Below are positions 15,301 to 23,316 of a stretch of DNA of 64,000 nt, piece after piece. Under the pieces are notes generated by a model, which ran no database searches, was not told the origin of the DNA, and saw only the letters and a program-made list of their open reading frames with translations. Source of the DNA: Rhodoferax sp. (GTDB lineage: Bacteria; Pseudomonadota; Gammaproteobacteria; Burkholderiales; Burkholderiaceae_C); NCBI RefSeq assembly GCF_030697375.1, contig NZ_JAUYQD010000018.1, positions 124,001 to 188,000 on the forward strand, read 5' to 3'. How positions within the stretch are numbered: the first letter of the stretch is position 1; the number at the start of each line of letters is the position of its first letter. A program made the translations under genes and the position numbers.

Positions 15301-18007
15301 GGCCCAGGGACGTGGCCATGCCTGCGGCTGCGCTTTGCACGCCCAAAAAGGCTGCGGAAAATTGGTCGCTGGTGGCGCTGTCAAGCGCAGAAAAGTTGCG
15401 CCCGCTGCTTGCGCGTGCACCGCCAATGCCGAAAAGCCCGCTGGAGCCGTCGTTTTGCCAGTCCTTGTAGTTTCGCCCCGCAAAACCTGCGCTGCTGACA
15501 TTGCCGCTGATGCCGCTGCCGACGGCGTACTCGCTCCCACCCCCAAATGCCTTGTCCACCCAGCCGCCAATGGCGCTGCCAATCGCGCCGCCAATGGGGC
15601 CGAAAAAGTAGGTGCCCAAGCCCGAGCCAATGGCAGCACCCCATTTGCCCTGGCTTGCCATCACTGCGGCATTGAGGTAACCCAGGGCACTGCCCGCCGT
15701 TTGCGCATACTGTCCAATGGCGACGGTGTTGCGCCCGATCATCCCGCCGAGTTGCTGCATGCTCTCGCTGCCAGTGCCGGACAGCCAGCTCCCGACGCTG
15801 CCCGCGCTGGAGGCCACGCTGCCGCCAAAATTGGTGAGCCATCCCATGCCGCTGCTGGCCGCTGTGCTGGCGCCGTTGAACAGGCTGGCCATGCCGCCCA
15901 TGCCGCCCGCATTGGCTGCGCCGCTCATGCCCATCATGCCGGTGATGCCCTGGGCGACGGGGTTGACCACTGCGCTCACGATTGGGCGTAGCACCAGGGT
16001 TTTGAACATGTTGACAACGGTGTCGCGCAGGTTCTCGGCAAAGCCTTTGCCGGACTCAAAGCCGCGCATCAGGGCATCCGTGATGGAGTCGTTGATTTTG
16101 GCGGCGGCTTTTTCCCACTCTTTGGCCGCGTCACGCGCGGATTCAAAGTTGGCTTTTTTGAGCCCGCCGGCAAGCTTGGCATCGGCCAGATCGCGGAGGG
16201 CTTGGGCCTCTTTGCGGTAGCCGTCGGTGATGGCCAGATCCCACATGACGCCGTCTTTGAGGTCGGCCTTGCGCTCCAGCTCAGCCGCGCGGGTGAGGAT
16301 GTTGGCGGACTCCAGTTCCCCCAGCGCATCGGCGGCCAGGCCAATGGCGGCGTTGCTCTCCAGCTGCTTGCGCACCTGCTCGGCGATGCCTTCGGTGCGC
16401 TTGTCCTGTGCATTGACCAGGGCGAGGTGGGCGGCGGCGGCAGCGGTTGCGGCTTTTTCAGACGTTTTGATGGAATCCGCCAGCTGCTCCGATGCGATGG
16501 CCGCATAGGCCGACTCCAAGGCCAACTGGCGCGCAGGCTCGCCCATGTTGGCATACGCTGGTGACTGCAGGTAGTCCACCAGCTTTGCCTGCGCTTTGGA
16601 CAGGCCCAAGACCTTGCTTTCCGCCTGGGCGCCCAGGTCTACGAAGTCCTCATAGAATTTGGCCCACTCCTTTGCGGCTGCGCGGTCAGCGGAGAACGGA
16701 TCGCCAGGAGATTTGCCGCCCTTTTTGTCGTAGCTTTTTCTGATTTCAGACTCACGCTGCGCAATCTCCACTGCACTTTTGCCAGCCTGCAGGCCCAGCT
16801 CCCGGGCGGCTGCAATGTCGCGCTGCATCTTCACGGTGTCGCCCAGGTACTTGGCACCTAGTTTGTCCCACTCGGCCCCCTGCTTGACCTGCTCATTGCG
16901 TTCTGCGGCGTATTTTGCGGAAAGCTGTTGGTTTTTGAGCAGGTCCTGGTAGCCTTTGAGCTGGTTTTCGGCTTCGCTTAACTTGGTGAGGTCAGAGTCG
17001 CTGGCGTAGATGGAGGATGCGGCTTGGCGGCGTACGTCCACCATTTTTTGGGCTGCTGCGACTTGGCCTTCAAGCCCGGCGTCTCGCCCAATGTCTTTGA
17101 TGCTGTCCCACGCTTCTTTCACCGCGCCGGTCACTTTGTTCCAGCTGCGCTCTACAAGGCCTAGGTTTGCCTGTATGTCAGCGGCCATGCTGGCAGTGGC
17201 TTTGTCAAATGCTTGCTGGGCCAGCAGTGCTGCGTCCACCGCCTTGCCCTGCTCGGTCAGCGCTTTGATCTGGTCATAAGTGGCTTGGGTGAGGTAGCCC
17301 ATGCTCTCGTTGAGCTTGAGGGTAGCTTCCAGCGGGGATTTGCGCAGTTCGGCAAATTTCTTGGCGGTTTCTTCCACTGCCGTGCCGGTGACGCGCTCAA
17401 ACTTGATGGCCGTGGTGGTGAACTGCTCCAGGTTGTCGCCGCCCACCCGTGCGCCAGAGGCCATGGTGGCCAGCGCCTGAGCGGCGTTGCCTTGGGTGCC
17501 AGCCACTTGGTCAATACTGGCGGCCATGGCCATGAGCTGGCCCGTGGTGACACCGGCCTGGTTGCCTGACAGGATGAGGGATTTTTCCAGCGCACGGGAC
17601 TCGCCCGCGCCTTGCTCGTAGGCCGCGGCAAGCGCCACAGCTGAGCCTACAGCCACGGTGAAGGGGTTTACCAGCCCTGCGATATAGCCACCCAGCGCAC
17701 GGGCCGCATTGCCCGCGCCGCCAAACATGTCTTTGAGCTGACCGCCTTGTTGCAAGAATACGGTGAGTGGCGCTTGCCCGCCCTGCAAACTCGTGATGAT
17801 GTCGGTGAACTGCGCAGGCACGCCGCGCAATGCTGCGGACGTGGCTTTGGCGGACATGCCAAACCGATCCAGTACAGCGGTGTTTGCTTGCATCGCGTCC
17901 TTCACCTTGGTGCCCATGTTGACGACGCTGCTGCCGACGCGATCCATATCGCTAATGACTGCAGATGCACCCTCCACCGCTAACGAGATTTTGACTTCAT
18001 TGGCCAT
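12374..18007 (-). CDS. Tail tape measure protein
   Basis: The longest gene of the prophage: 1877 residues that set tail length and pass through the tail during DNA ejection. The N-terminal region (VKISLAVEGASAVISDMDRV, then FTDIITSLQGGQAPLTVFLQ) is the tape-measure domain of lambda-like phages. Long helical stretches follow, then a glycine-rich hydrophobic region (PIGGAIGSAIGGWVDKAFGG). The end has the lambda gpH-like signature FATGGAFTNGVV, FDIGLMGEDTSEGILPL and GRLGVHARIGG. The start at 18007 (MANEVKISL) matches the family; a longer frame to 18076 would run into the upstream gene. Confidence 0.95.
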   Translation of the reverse strand: MANEVKISLAVEGASAVISDMDRVGSSVVNMGTKVKDAMQANTAVLDRFGMSAKATSAALRGVPAQFTDIITSLQGGQAPLTVFLQQGGQLKDMFGGAGNAARALGGYIAGLVNPFTVAVGSAVALAAAYEQGAGESRALEKSLILSGNQAGVTTGQLMAMAASIDQVAGTQGNAAQALATMASGARVGGDNLEQFTTTAIKFERVTGTAVEETAKKFAELRKSPLEATLKLNESMGYLTQATYDQIKALTEQGKAVDAALLAQQAFDKATASMAADIQANLGLVERSWNKVTGAVKEAWDSIKDIGRDAGLEGQVAAAQKMVDVRRQAASSIYASDSDLTKLSEAENQLKGYQDLLKNQQLSAKYAAERNEQVKQGAEWDKLGAKYLGDTVKMQRDIAAARELGLQAGKSAVEIAQRESEIRKSYDKKGGKSPGDPFSADRAAAKEWAKFYEDFVDLGAQAESKVLGLSKAQAKLVDYLQSPAYANMGEPARQLALESAYAAIASEQLADSIKTSEKAATAAAAAHLALVNAQDKRTEGIAEQVRKQLESNAAIGLAADALGELESANILTRAAELERKADLKDGVMWDLAITDGYRKEAQALRDLADAKLAGGLKKANFESARDAAKEWEKAAAKINDSITDALMRGFESGKGFAENLRDTVVNMFKTLVLRPIVSAVVNPVAQGITGMMGMSGAANAGGMGGMASLFNGASTAASSGMGWLTNFGGSVASSAGSVGSWLSGTGSESMQQLGGMIGRNTVAIGQYAQTAGSALGYLNAAVMASQGKWGAAIGSGLGTYFFGPIGGAIGSAIGGWVDKAFGGGSEYAVGSGISGNVSSAGFAGRNYKDWQNDGSSGLFGIGGARASSGRNFSALDSATSDQFSAAFLGVQSAAAGMATSLGLDAQKITQYSQDISVALGSDAEANKKAIEALFKTIADGMAAKVAPSIATMAKDGETASATLARLSTSITTANGWLSMLRQRLFQVSLAGGDAASKLADAFGGLDQLSANSKAFYDTYYTEGEKVANSQRLMTDALAAVNLALPTSKDALKALAGTLDLNTEYGRAAYATLLAIAPEFATTADAIAKFSSETAIKLMSTFTGNGQLVPALDAVSLKTDAAATAANSLSGYLTLVDAAPVGASMELANTYLRGLDGKPVDASITGINSMLKDVDGRPLALVVGNINAALGNTPSGLSTAIVDAGGKVSTLTTSISGSGQLIYHLTDAAGKTTDFAGGISQINKIMGDPTSGVITTISKAAALGQPLVGAQIAASMLHAQLADLKDQADKTRINFAGLTTALSDVNTETFVATIAAVFENLASRIQGVIGDINTERVAVAEAALQIINPAQRSGAQIRGDIDATIGGSGSAQMIAAQGALDSADAALAMASKNQAAVNASALNASAALSVAQTAKTDTVNYYAAQNAQLRALGAAYSPAGTSIRFNATGENNDAYNYNAATNQLNGFNSIGYSNYTNTLSNGIFGSVSTAYNPDVAGMKKDPRYAQLNAILTGGSAALATAAANIAKAQAVSVAAQAAIGPVTVAQAAAQTAAKSALLAYTAATDAYIVQASKAVPRLTKLREETVKYYESQKALAELMTKSASGIRDTITAYSYSQKTDEQKFQDLAAQFSAASLLAKSTTGEALAAQGDKINALINPLIEIMKATGRDSKISDYLTQAEGVAKLVDAGVKGLGDYQADSLSMLGSIDKQLALLDDGTQTIARAIKAGGDATLNGLAAVVGAITKTTPPSTSAWGGAAFATGGAFTNGVVSRPTMFDIGLMGEDTSEGILPLANVGGRLGVHARIGGGGQGGNTARMEALLETLIKEVAELKKANSLENIAIASHAATTSDAVKSMDRNGVMVYNDPAEPLQTTVAA

Positions 18008-18018
18008 GGCTTTACCTG

Positions 18019-18719
18019 TTATGTTTTTTGTTTTGCCCACTCCTCCAGTGCGGCAATCTCCATCGCTTGAATGCACCCAAACAGCGCAATTCGCTCCTTT
18101 GGCTTAATGCCAAGCACATCGCGCAGGTACCCGGTGACACTGGCGTAATCCAGCCCTGTGCGCCCGCCCATTGCGCTTTCGCGCCATTGGGTCTGCAGTC
18201 GTTGCCACACATTGAATGCGGCCACATTGCAGGGCCACAGGTGACATTTGTCAGGCGGTGGTGCATCGGGATCTTCTTCGGCCTGCTGAAAGCCAAAGGC
18301 CGCAAGTGCTTCGTCAAACTCGGCGTCAGGCTCATCTCGTGCCCCGGGTATGTAAAGTTGGCCGCGCGCCTGGATGCGCGCGACCTGCGCTAGTTTTTTT
18401 CCTTGGCGCCACATTCCCGCAGGTAGGCCGCCCAGCACAAGGCAAGTACGTTACCAACGCGGAACATGGCCTGCAGCGCTTCGCGGCTGAATTCGGCGGG
18501 CTTGCCGTCCTCCCCCAGCACCAGGGTTTGCCCATGCCAGCCGGTCACGTTGTCCAGCATGAATTCCGAGATGGTGAGGCCGGAAGCCTCGGCCTCCGAC
18601 TCTTCGGCGGTTTTGCGATTGGCCAGCAGGGTGACAGCAAAAGGCTTGTTGACCTTGCCCGCCTTGAGTGTGAATTTGACGGGGACTTCTACAACATTGT
18701 CGATTGCCAGGGTGAACAT
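18019..18719 (-). CDS. Tail assembly chaperone GT fusion (made by -1 frameshift)
   Basis: Predicted 233-residue frameshift product. Ribosomes read gene G from 18719, slip back one base at AAAAAAC (18399-18393) and continue as KKLAQVARIQARG to the stop at 18019. In lambda and most siphophages the G and GT proteins wrap the tape measure and recruit tail tube subunits. The T part (PDKCHLWPCNVAAFNVWQRL) has no separate start codon with good support. The fusion ends 12 bases before the tape measure start, exactly where such pairs occur. Confidence 0.88.
18390..18719 (-). CDS. Tail assembly chaperone G
   Basis: The unshifted product, 109 residues (MFTLAIDNVVEVPVKFTLKA and on to ECGAKEKN), ending at TAG directly after the slippery heptamer. 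It is an acidic helical chaperone used in excess over the GT fusion during tail assembly. A mid-region Glu-rich stretch (TAEESEAEASGLTISEF) is present. It lies between tail tube and tape measure genes, the universal siphophage order. Confidence 0.85.
   Translation of the reverse strand: MFTLAIDNVVEVPVKFTLKAGKVNKPFAVTLLANRKTAEESEAEASGLTISEFMLDNVTGWHGQTLVLGEDGKPAEFSREALQAMFRVGNVLALCWAAYLRECGAKEKN
18393..18399 (-). promoter_or_regulatory. Programmed -1 frameshift slippery heptamer
   Basis: A-AAA-AAC in canonical X-XXY-YYZ phase with the zero frame (GAA AAA AAC TAG). The zero-frame stop follows at once and the -1 frame is open for 125 further codons. The same position and phase are found in many siphophage G/T pairs. 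Confidence 0.9.
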
Positions 18720-18734
18720 GGTGATTCTTTCAAA

Positions 18735-18757
18735 TGGTTAATTGCTATAAATTTAAT
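18735..18757. repeat. Host-type GCTAT-AAATTTA-ATAGC repeat inside the prophage
   Basis: The inverted repeat GCTAT/ATAGC around AAATTTA lies between the tail tube and G genes and is followed by short GCGCACT repeats (18763-18785). It matches the core of the dispersed intergenic repeats in the host flanks of this window, so the phage either acquired it from the host or carries it as a hairpin. Confidence 0.6.
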
Positions 18758-18806
18758 AGCACACTGCGCGCACTGCGCACTGCGCAATGGCTACGCGGTG
18801 CATTTC

Positions 18807-19775
18807 TTACAAGCTGATAATGCGCAGTTCGTCGTTTCCGGACACGGGCATCAAACGCATGTCGAAGCCGATCAGGCGCTTGCCGTTGAAGTCCTCTTTC
18901 TTGGGGCCCATGAGCTGGACCGCTGGGGCGTGCAGCATGATCTTGTTGCCCGTGGTGGTGCCAATGACAAAGCCGACACCGGTAGTGGTGTTGGCTTTGA
19001 CCGTGCCCATGAAGGTGACTTCTTGCGCAGCAGTCAGGTCCAGGCTCACGGCGCCGGTCATCTTGCGGTCTGACAGCACAACTTCTTCGGTGGTGAGCAT
19101 GGGCGCGAAGGCAACCTGATTGCCCCAGTCCAGCGTCAAGCCGGTGCTGTTGTACGCGGTGCCGCCCGACAAAGCGCCGGCAGAGTAGGTGCAACCGATC
19201 AACACGTCGGTCACATTGGCCTTGGTGATGGCCACGGGTGTTCTCCAGGCGGTGAGCGTGGGTGTGGCATTGGCGGCTTCGGTGACACCACCATCCAGGC
19301 CCACAAAGTCAAAGGTGAGTTTGGGTGCTTCGCCGGATTTGGCAGTCAACTTGACATTGCCAAAACAACCCAACAGCTTGTGCAACAGGCCGTCGTCGTA
19401 CCAGTAGATGCTCAGCGTTTTCAGCAGGTCGGTGATTGGCAAGTACTCGACCCGGTTCGGGACGGTGAGGCCAGTGGTCTCGGCGCTGGCACAACCCAAC
19501 AACAAGGCGCCCCAGGCTGGCGCCGTGGCGGCAGTGCCCGCGCCCGACAGGGGTACGCTAAAGCTGCATTTGACACAGGCCGTACCCACCAGCGATATAG
19601 CACTGCCGAAGTGGGCGGTAATGAACGCCATTTCAACGTTATTGGACTCCAATGGGGTGATGGACAAATCGGAGACCTGCAGCGCATTGGCGGCGCCCGT
19701 GGGCACTGCATCGGTTCCACTGGTGGTCTCGATTTTGGCGAGGATGACGGTTTTGCGGATAAGGCGGGTGGCCAT
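18807..19775 (-). CDS. Tail tube (major tail) protein
   Basis: A 322-residue protein that should polymerise into the tail tube. It opens MATRLIRKTVILAKIETTSG, typical of siphophage tube proteins whose first strand follows K-x-ETT-x-G-T-D. The remainder is beta-rich with many Thr, Gly and Val residues and no charged low-complexity segment. Position directly before the G/GT pair supports the call. Fold is inferred from context and composition. Confidence 0.8.
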   Translation of the reverse strand: MATRLIRKTVILAKIETTSGTDAVPTGAANALQVSDLSITPLESNNVEMAFITAHFGSAISLVGTACVKCSFSVPLSGAGTAATAPAWGALLLGCASAETTGLTVPNRVEYLPITDLLKTLSIYWYDDGLLHKLLGCFGNVKLTAKSGEAPKLTFDFVGLDGGVTEAANATPTLTAWRTPVAITKANVTDVLIGCTYSAGALSGGTAYNSTGLTLDWGNQVAFAPMLTTEEVVLSDRKMTGAVSLDLTAAQEVTFMGTVKANTTTGVGFVIGTTTGNKIMLHAPAVQLMGPKKEDFNGKRLIGFDMRLMPVSGNDELRIISL

Positions 19776-19781
19776 GGTGGT

Positions 19782-19970
19782 TTACTCCGGGGTGATTTCG
19801 GTGGTTGCGAGGGTGACGGTTGGCAATTCGGCTGGGGCGTCTGGAGCGGGCGGCTCAGCCACTTCGGCCCAGGCGCACATAGCGGCATCCCAGCGCCAGC
19901 GGCCTCCGCCGGGCACCGGGGTGTTTTCTGCGGTGACAATGGGCAGCAAGGGGGCTTTTTTGGTGGTCAT
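19782..19970 (-). CDS. Small tail-region protein of unknown function
   Basis: A 62-residue Pro/Ala-rich protein (TKKAPLLPIVTAENTPVPGG, then WRWDAAMCAWAEVAEPPAPD). It sits six bases upstream of the tail tube start and 12 bases after the tail-terminator-like gene, so it is kept within a compact operon. The tryptophan-containing middle may dock on a partner. No family is recognised. Confidence 0.55.
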   Translation of the reverse strand: MTTKKAPLLPIVTAENTPVPGGGRWRWDAAMCAWAEVAEPPAPDAPAELPTVTLATTEITPE

Positions 19971-19982
19971 AGTGGTGGTCTG

Positions 19983-20420
19983 TTACGCAGAAATGGATTC
20001 ATCCGCCGTGGTGTGCCAAACGCTAAAAATCTGCTGGCAGGCGGCCAGCGGGGTGTCGGCTTCGTCTTCGGTCCAGGCCATTGCCTGGGGCGTGGTGTCG
20101 ATGGCTTTTCCGCCCAAGGTGGTATCGGCCATGACGCGCGCAAACACGCCCACACCCAGTGCGTCGGCGGCGTCTTCGGCGCTGACACCCGCACTGGCAC
20201 GGGCCAGGCACTCCACGCGGATGCGGGTGCGCCAGTCGGTGGTGCCGATGGTTTCCCTGGTGCCAAGGCTTTCTTCCAGATAGACATAAATCTGCGTGGC
20301 ATGCTCTGCGGCCATGGGGCGGCGGCGGTTGCCAACAATGCGACCACCGGCCAATGCAGGCGCGGCTTGCAGTGCGGCAATGAGCGCATCACGCACAGTC
20401 ATGTGGACCGAGTTCGTCAC
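19983..20420 (-). CDS. Tail terminator-like protein (lambda gpU position)
   Basis: A 145-residue protein whose start overlaps the preceding connector gene by four bases. It begins with a helix (VRDALIAALQAAPALAGGRI), followed by beta strands (ATQIYVYLEESLG, RTRIRVECLARA) in the arrangement seen in gpU/minor tail proteins. Order relative to the connector and tube genes matches the lambda FII - Z/U - V block. Assignment is by size, order and fold impression. Confidence 0.65.
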   Translation of the reverse strand: MTNSVHMTVRDALIAALQAAPALAGGRIVGNRRRPMAAEHATQIYVYLEESLGTRETIGTTDWRTRIRVECLARASAGVSAEDAADALGVGVFARVMADTTLGGKAIDTTPQAMAWTEDEADTPLAACQQIFSVWHTTADESISA

Positions 20421-20725
20421 AGCACGCGCTCCAAAAACAGCGTGCTAACACCCGTGCCGTCGGGCTGGTGCTCGGCAATGGTGTAGCTGACGCCACCCAC
20501 CACCGCAGACAGCCCCACCGGGCTGGCGGGCACATCTGCAGTTTCCAGGGCGAGCGTGGGCTGCGTGCTGGCCATGGCCATGCCACCCAGGTTGCCTGCG
20601 CTGTAGCCGTTGTCGAAGATGGCCGAGGCCGTGACACCATTGACTGTGGCCACCGCGTTTGACAGCCGAGCGAATACCGCGTTGTTCACGCGGGATTCAA
20701 GGGCTGCAAATGGAGCGGAAGCCAC
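20417..20725 (-). CDS. Head-tail connector (lambda gpFII-like)
   Basis: A 102-residue head-tail joining protein. The start MASAPFAALESRVNNAVFAR and the beta-rich rest ending in TIAEHQPDGTGVSTLFLERVL are typical of the phage attachment (gpFII) family. It lies between the DUF2190 capsid protein and the tail terminator-like protein, as expected. Confidence 0.75.
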   Translation of the reverse strand: MASAPFAALESRVNNAVFARLSNAVATVNGVTASAIFDNGYSAGNLGGMAMASTQPTLALETADVPASPVGLSAVVGGVSYTIAEHQPDGTGVSTLFLERVL

Positions 20726-20753
20726 GGCTATGTCCTCAGATGTACGGGGCTGC

Positions 20754-21098
20754 TTAGGTCGCCACGGGCAGGTACTGGCCGATCTTCATTGCCACCGTGG
20801 CCGATGGGTTGGCGGCGGCTTCCACCGCCACGCCTACGCATTGCTGTGCGGTGCTGGTCTTGTTGACGACCTTGTTGGTGGCGTCCCAGAACAGGCGGTC
20901 GCCGACCGAGATTGCCAGGGCACTGGTCTTGCCAATGGTGACTACGCCTTCGGTGATGAATTCGCCCGGGGTGCTGATGACCACGTCATTGGTGGCCACA
21001 CCAAAAATGGCGGCACCGAACAGGTAACCGATGCCACTTGCAACGGCGGCGGCGGGGGTCAGTGTGAGCGTGTGACCGGGTTGGATAAAGGTCTTCAT
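20754..21098 (-). CDS. DUF2190 capsid cement/decoration protein
   Basis: A 114-residue beta-rich protein. The motif series GHTLTLTPAAAVASGIGYLFG, GVATNDV and VGDRLFWDATNKVV with a terminal VAMKIGQYL is characteristic of DUF2190, which decorates and stabilises the expanded capsid (gpD-like). It follows the capsid gene with a 65-base spacer. Confidence 0.85.
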   Translation of the reverse strand: MKTFIQPGHTLTLTPAAAVASGIGYLFGAAIFGVATNDVVISTPGEFITEGVVTIGKTSALAISVGDRLFWDATNKVVNKTSTAQQCVGVAVEAAANPSATVAMKIGQYLPVAT

Positions 21099-21163
21099 GG
21101 GGTTTACTCCAGGAGTTAAAGAGGTTGCGGGCTACCAGGGCGCAAGGCCCTGGCGGCGGCCTA

Positions 21164-23242
21164 TCAGGCTGTTGCCTTCAACAGGCCGCGGTGGTCAACG
21201 GCCTTGGCGGCGAAGTCGAGGCGGCATTTGTAGGAGATGCCGTCTGTCTCGAAGCCGACTTCGGAGTCGATGACAGGGCCTTCGGCACCGTCCAGGTAGC
21301 AGTACTCCACGGTGTCGACCTGGCTGCTGGACGCGGCTGCGTACCAACTGGTGGTGCTGTTGGCATCCAGAACGGGCTCCACAATTGGCATGACAGCGGT
21401 ACGGCCGCCGGCGCGGAATTCGTTGATCTCGCCCTTGGTGGCGGGCACGTAGTTGGCGCTGGTGAGGTTGTAGGCCGTTTGCTCCAAGGTAGCGGGCACG
21501 ATGAGATACGCGGGGGCCAGATTCAGCTCTTCGGACTGCAGGCCTTTTTGCAGGCGCATGGCGGTGCGGGCTGCGGTGAGCGTGGCAATCGCCAGGGCGC
21601 TGGACGTGATCAGGTTGGCGTGCGTTGCATGGAACAGCGCCACGGTGTCACCCATGGCCGCATTGGCGGTGAGCTGGGAATACACGGTGCGGTTTTCCAG
21701 GCGACGTGCAGCGAAACCGAAAGCCGACACCATGCGCTCAAAGGCACGCAGGTCATCGTTGACAATGGCTTGACGGCTCAAGCTAACGATACGGCCATAG
21801 GTGAGCAGGCCGTAGGTCTCCTTACCATCTGACATGGAACCGTATTTGAATTCGCCGGCTTCGTTGACTTGCAGCAGATCTGGGGCGCCGGCAATTTGCA
21901 CCACGCTCATGCTTTTGAAGTCGGGTGCGTTGGGTGCTTTACGTGCCCACAGGGCGTAGGTGCCTGCGTTTTCGTCGTAAGCTGAGCGCAAGCGCTTGTT
22001 GGCAACGTTGGCAAACAGGGAGCTGAAATCCGATGTGCCCATGGGGCCGCCTGCACGGAAGTTGAGCATGCGCCCGGCCAGGGTCATGCGGTCCAGGCCA
22101 CGAGTGGAATGCCCGTGTGCTTCCAGAAACTCACGGCCCATTTCCAGCAGGCTCATGCCGCGGTAGTTGCGCCCGTTGTCATCCAGTTTGACACCGGTGG
22201 ACACGCGATGAAGAATGGCCTGCTCGATACCTGCCATGCGCATTTGCATTTCATCGCGCACAGTTTCGATCTGCCCCACGTTGCGGTGACCGCCCGAGGC
22301 GCTGTCGCGGCGGGCCAGTTCGTCCAACACGGACCGGCTGGCTTGCTCAATCGTATTGCCCGCGCGGATCATGCCGCTGGCAAGCAGTGGCATGCCATGG
22401 CGAGCGCACAGGTCGGCAATGTCGGCGGCGCGGGTGTCTTGCACAGTGGGTGCTGCTGCAGGTGCAGCGGCAGCGACAACCGGCGTAAGTGATTGAACTG
22501 GGGCGGTGGTGCCGCCGGCGGCGTTGGTATTTCCAGTCATGGAACGGGTTCCTTCTTCGGTTGGAGTTGCGGCGGAAATGCCCACCGTGGGCGGTATCTG
22601 GGCGCTGGGTGCGCCTAATTCGGTAATGGCGCAGGGGTAGCTGCGCACCTCGTGGCCGGATGCGTCTTGCAGGCGCCCTGCGACGCTGCGCACTTGGCTG
22701 TCCATGTCTGCGGGAATCGGGGTAAGGCTGACCTCCATGGGGGTCCAGCGGGTAACCCGGTAGGTCCACATGCCGGTGAGTTCGGCCGGGGCAATCATTT
22801 CGATGGCGTCGCGCACGTAGCCGACACTCACGTTGCGGATAACGCGGTCTTCAAGGTCTTGCACAATGCCGCGCACGGATTCACGCCGGCTGAGCTGGCT
22901 TTGCACCACACCTTCGCCCTTGGAAATGGTGGGCTGGTCACAAACCCCGATTTGGTCTTCCAGGCTGTAGGCGCTGTGGGAATTGAGCAGTGGGGCACCA
23001 CGCACCAGGCGCTCGGTGTTGATGGCCTCTGCAGATACTTCGAGTTGCTCGATGTAGTAGCGGCCGTTTTGCCAGTCGTAACGGCGCACTGGTGCGCCCG
23101 TGGTAAAGACCAACTCAAACCGGGCTGCTGGAGCGGTATCGCCTGCGCTGGTGTCCGCACGGGTGACGTTGCGGACTTCCATTTGCAAACCCGCAAGAGG
23201 CATGTCTGCGGTGCGGGTTTGGAGGGCGGTTTGTGTTTGCAT
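21164..23242 (-). CDS. Prohead protease - major capsid fusion protein
   Basis: A 692-residue polyprotein. Residues 1-190 are a prohead protease of the U35/HK97 type (GAPLLNSHSAYSLEDQIGV supplies the catalytic His, and VSVGYVR and WTPMEVSLTPIPAD follow). Residues 190-300 are an Ala/Thr/Pro-rich linker that should be removed. Residues 330-692 are an HK97-fold capsid protein (GTSDFSSLFANVANKRLR; later FRAGGRTAVMPIVEPVLD). Fused protease-capsid genes are known in related prophages; self-cleavage would release mature capsid. A palindromic element sits 23 bases upstream of the start. Confidence 0.9.
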   Translation of the reverse strand: MQTQTALQTRTADMPLAGLQMEVRNVTRADTSAGDTAPAARFELVFTTGAPVRRYDWQNGRYYIEQLEVSAEAINTERLVRGAPLLNSHSAYSLEDQIGVCDQPTISKGEGVVQSQLSRRESVRGIVQDLEDRVIRNVSVGYVRDAIEMIAPAELTGMWTYRVTRWTPMEVSLTPIPADMDSQVRSVAGRLQDASGHEVRSYPCAITELGAPSAQIPPTVGISAATPTEEGTRSMTGNTNAAGGTTAPVQSLTPVVAAAAPAAAPTVQDTRAADIADLCARHGMPLLASGMIRAGNTIEQASRSVLDELARRDSASGGHRNVGQIETVRDEMQMRMAGIEQAILHRVSTGVKLDDNGRNYRGMSLLEMGREFLEAHGHSTRGLDRMTLAGRMLNFRAGGPMGTSDFSSLFANVANKRLRSAYDENAGTYALWARKAPNAPDFKSMSVVQIAGAPDLLQVNEAGEFKYGSMSDGKETYGLLTYGRIVSLSRQAIVNDDLRAFERMVSAFGFAARRLENRTVYSQLTANAAMGDTVALFHATHANLITSSALAIATLTAARTAMRLQKGLQSEELNLAPAYLIVPATLEQTAYNLTSANYVPATKGEINEFRAGGRTAVMPIVEPVLDANSTTSWYAAASSSQVDTVEYCYLDGAEGPVIDSEVGFETDGISYKCRLDFAAKAVDHRGLLKATA

Positions 23243-23265
23243 GCCGCCTATGGTCGGCGGCTGGC

Positions 23266-23292
23266 TGTCTCATTTCCCGGAAAACTGAGACG
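23266..23292. promoter_or_regulatory. Palindromic element, copy 1, upstream of capsid gene
   Basis: TGTCTCATTTCCCGG continued by AAAACTGAGACG forms an imperfect palindrome with arms GTCTCA and TGAGAC. The same element occurs at 25084-25110 with one base changed. This copy lies in the only sizeable gap between portal and capsid genes, so it may be an operator or an mRNA-processing hairpin. Confidence 0.55.
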
Positions 23293-23316
23293 ATTATTGA
23301 TGCGTCATGCCGTAGG

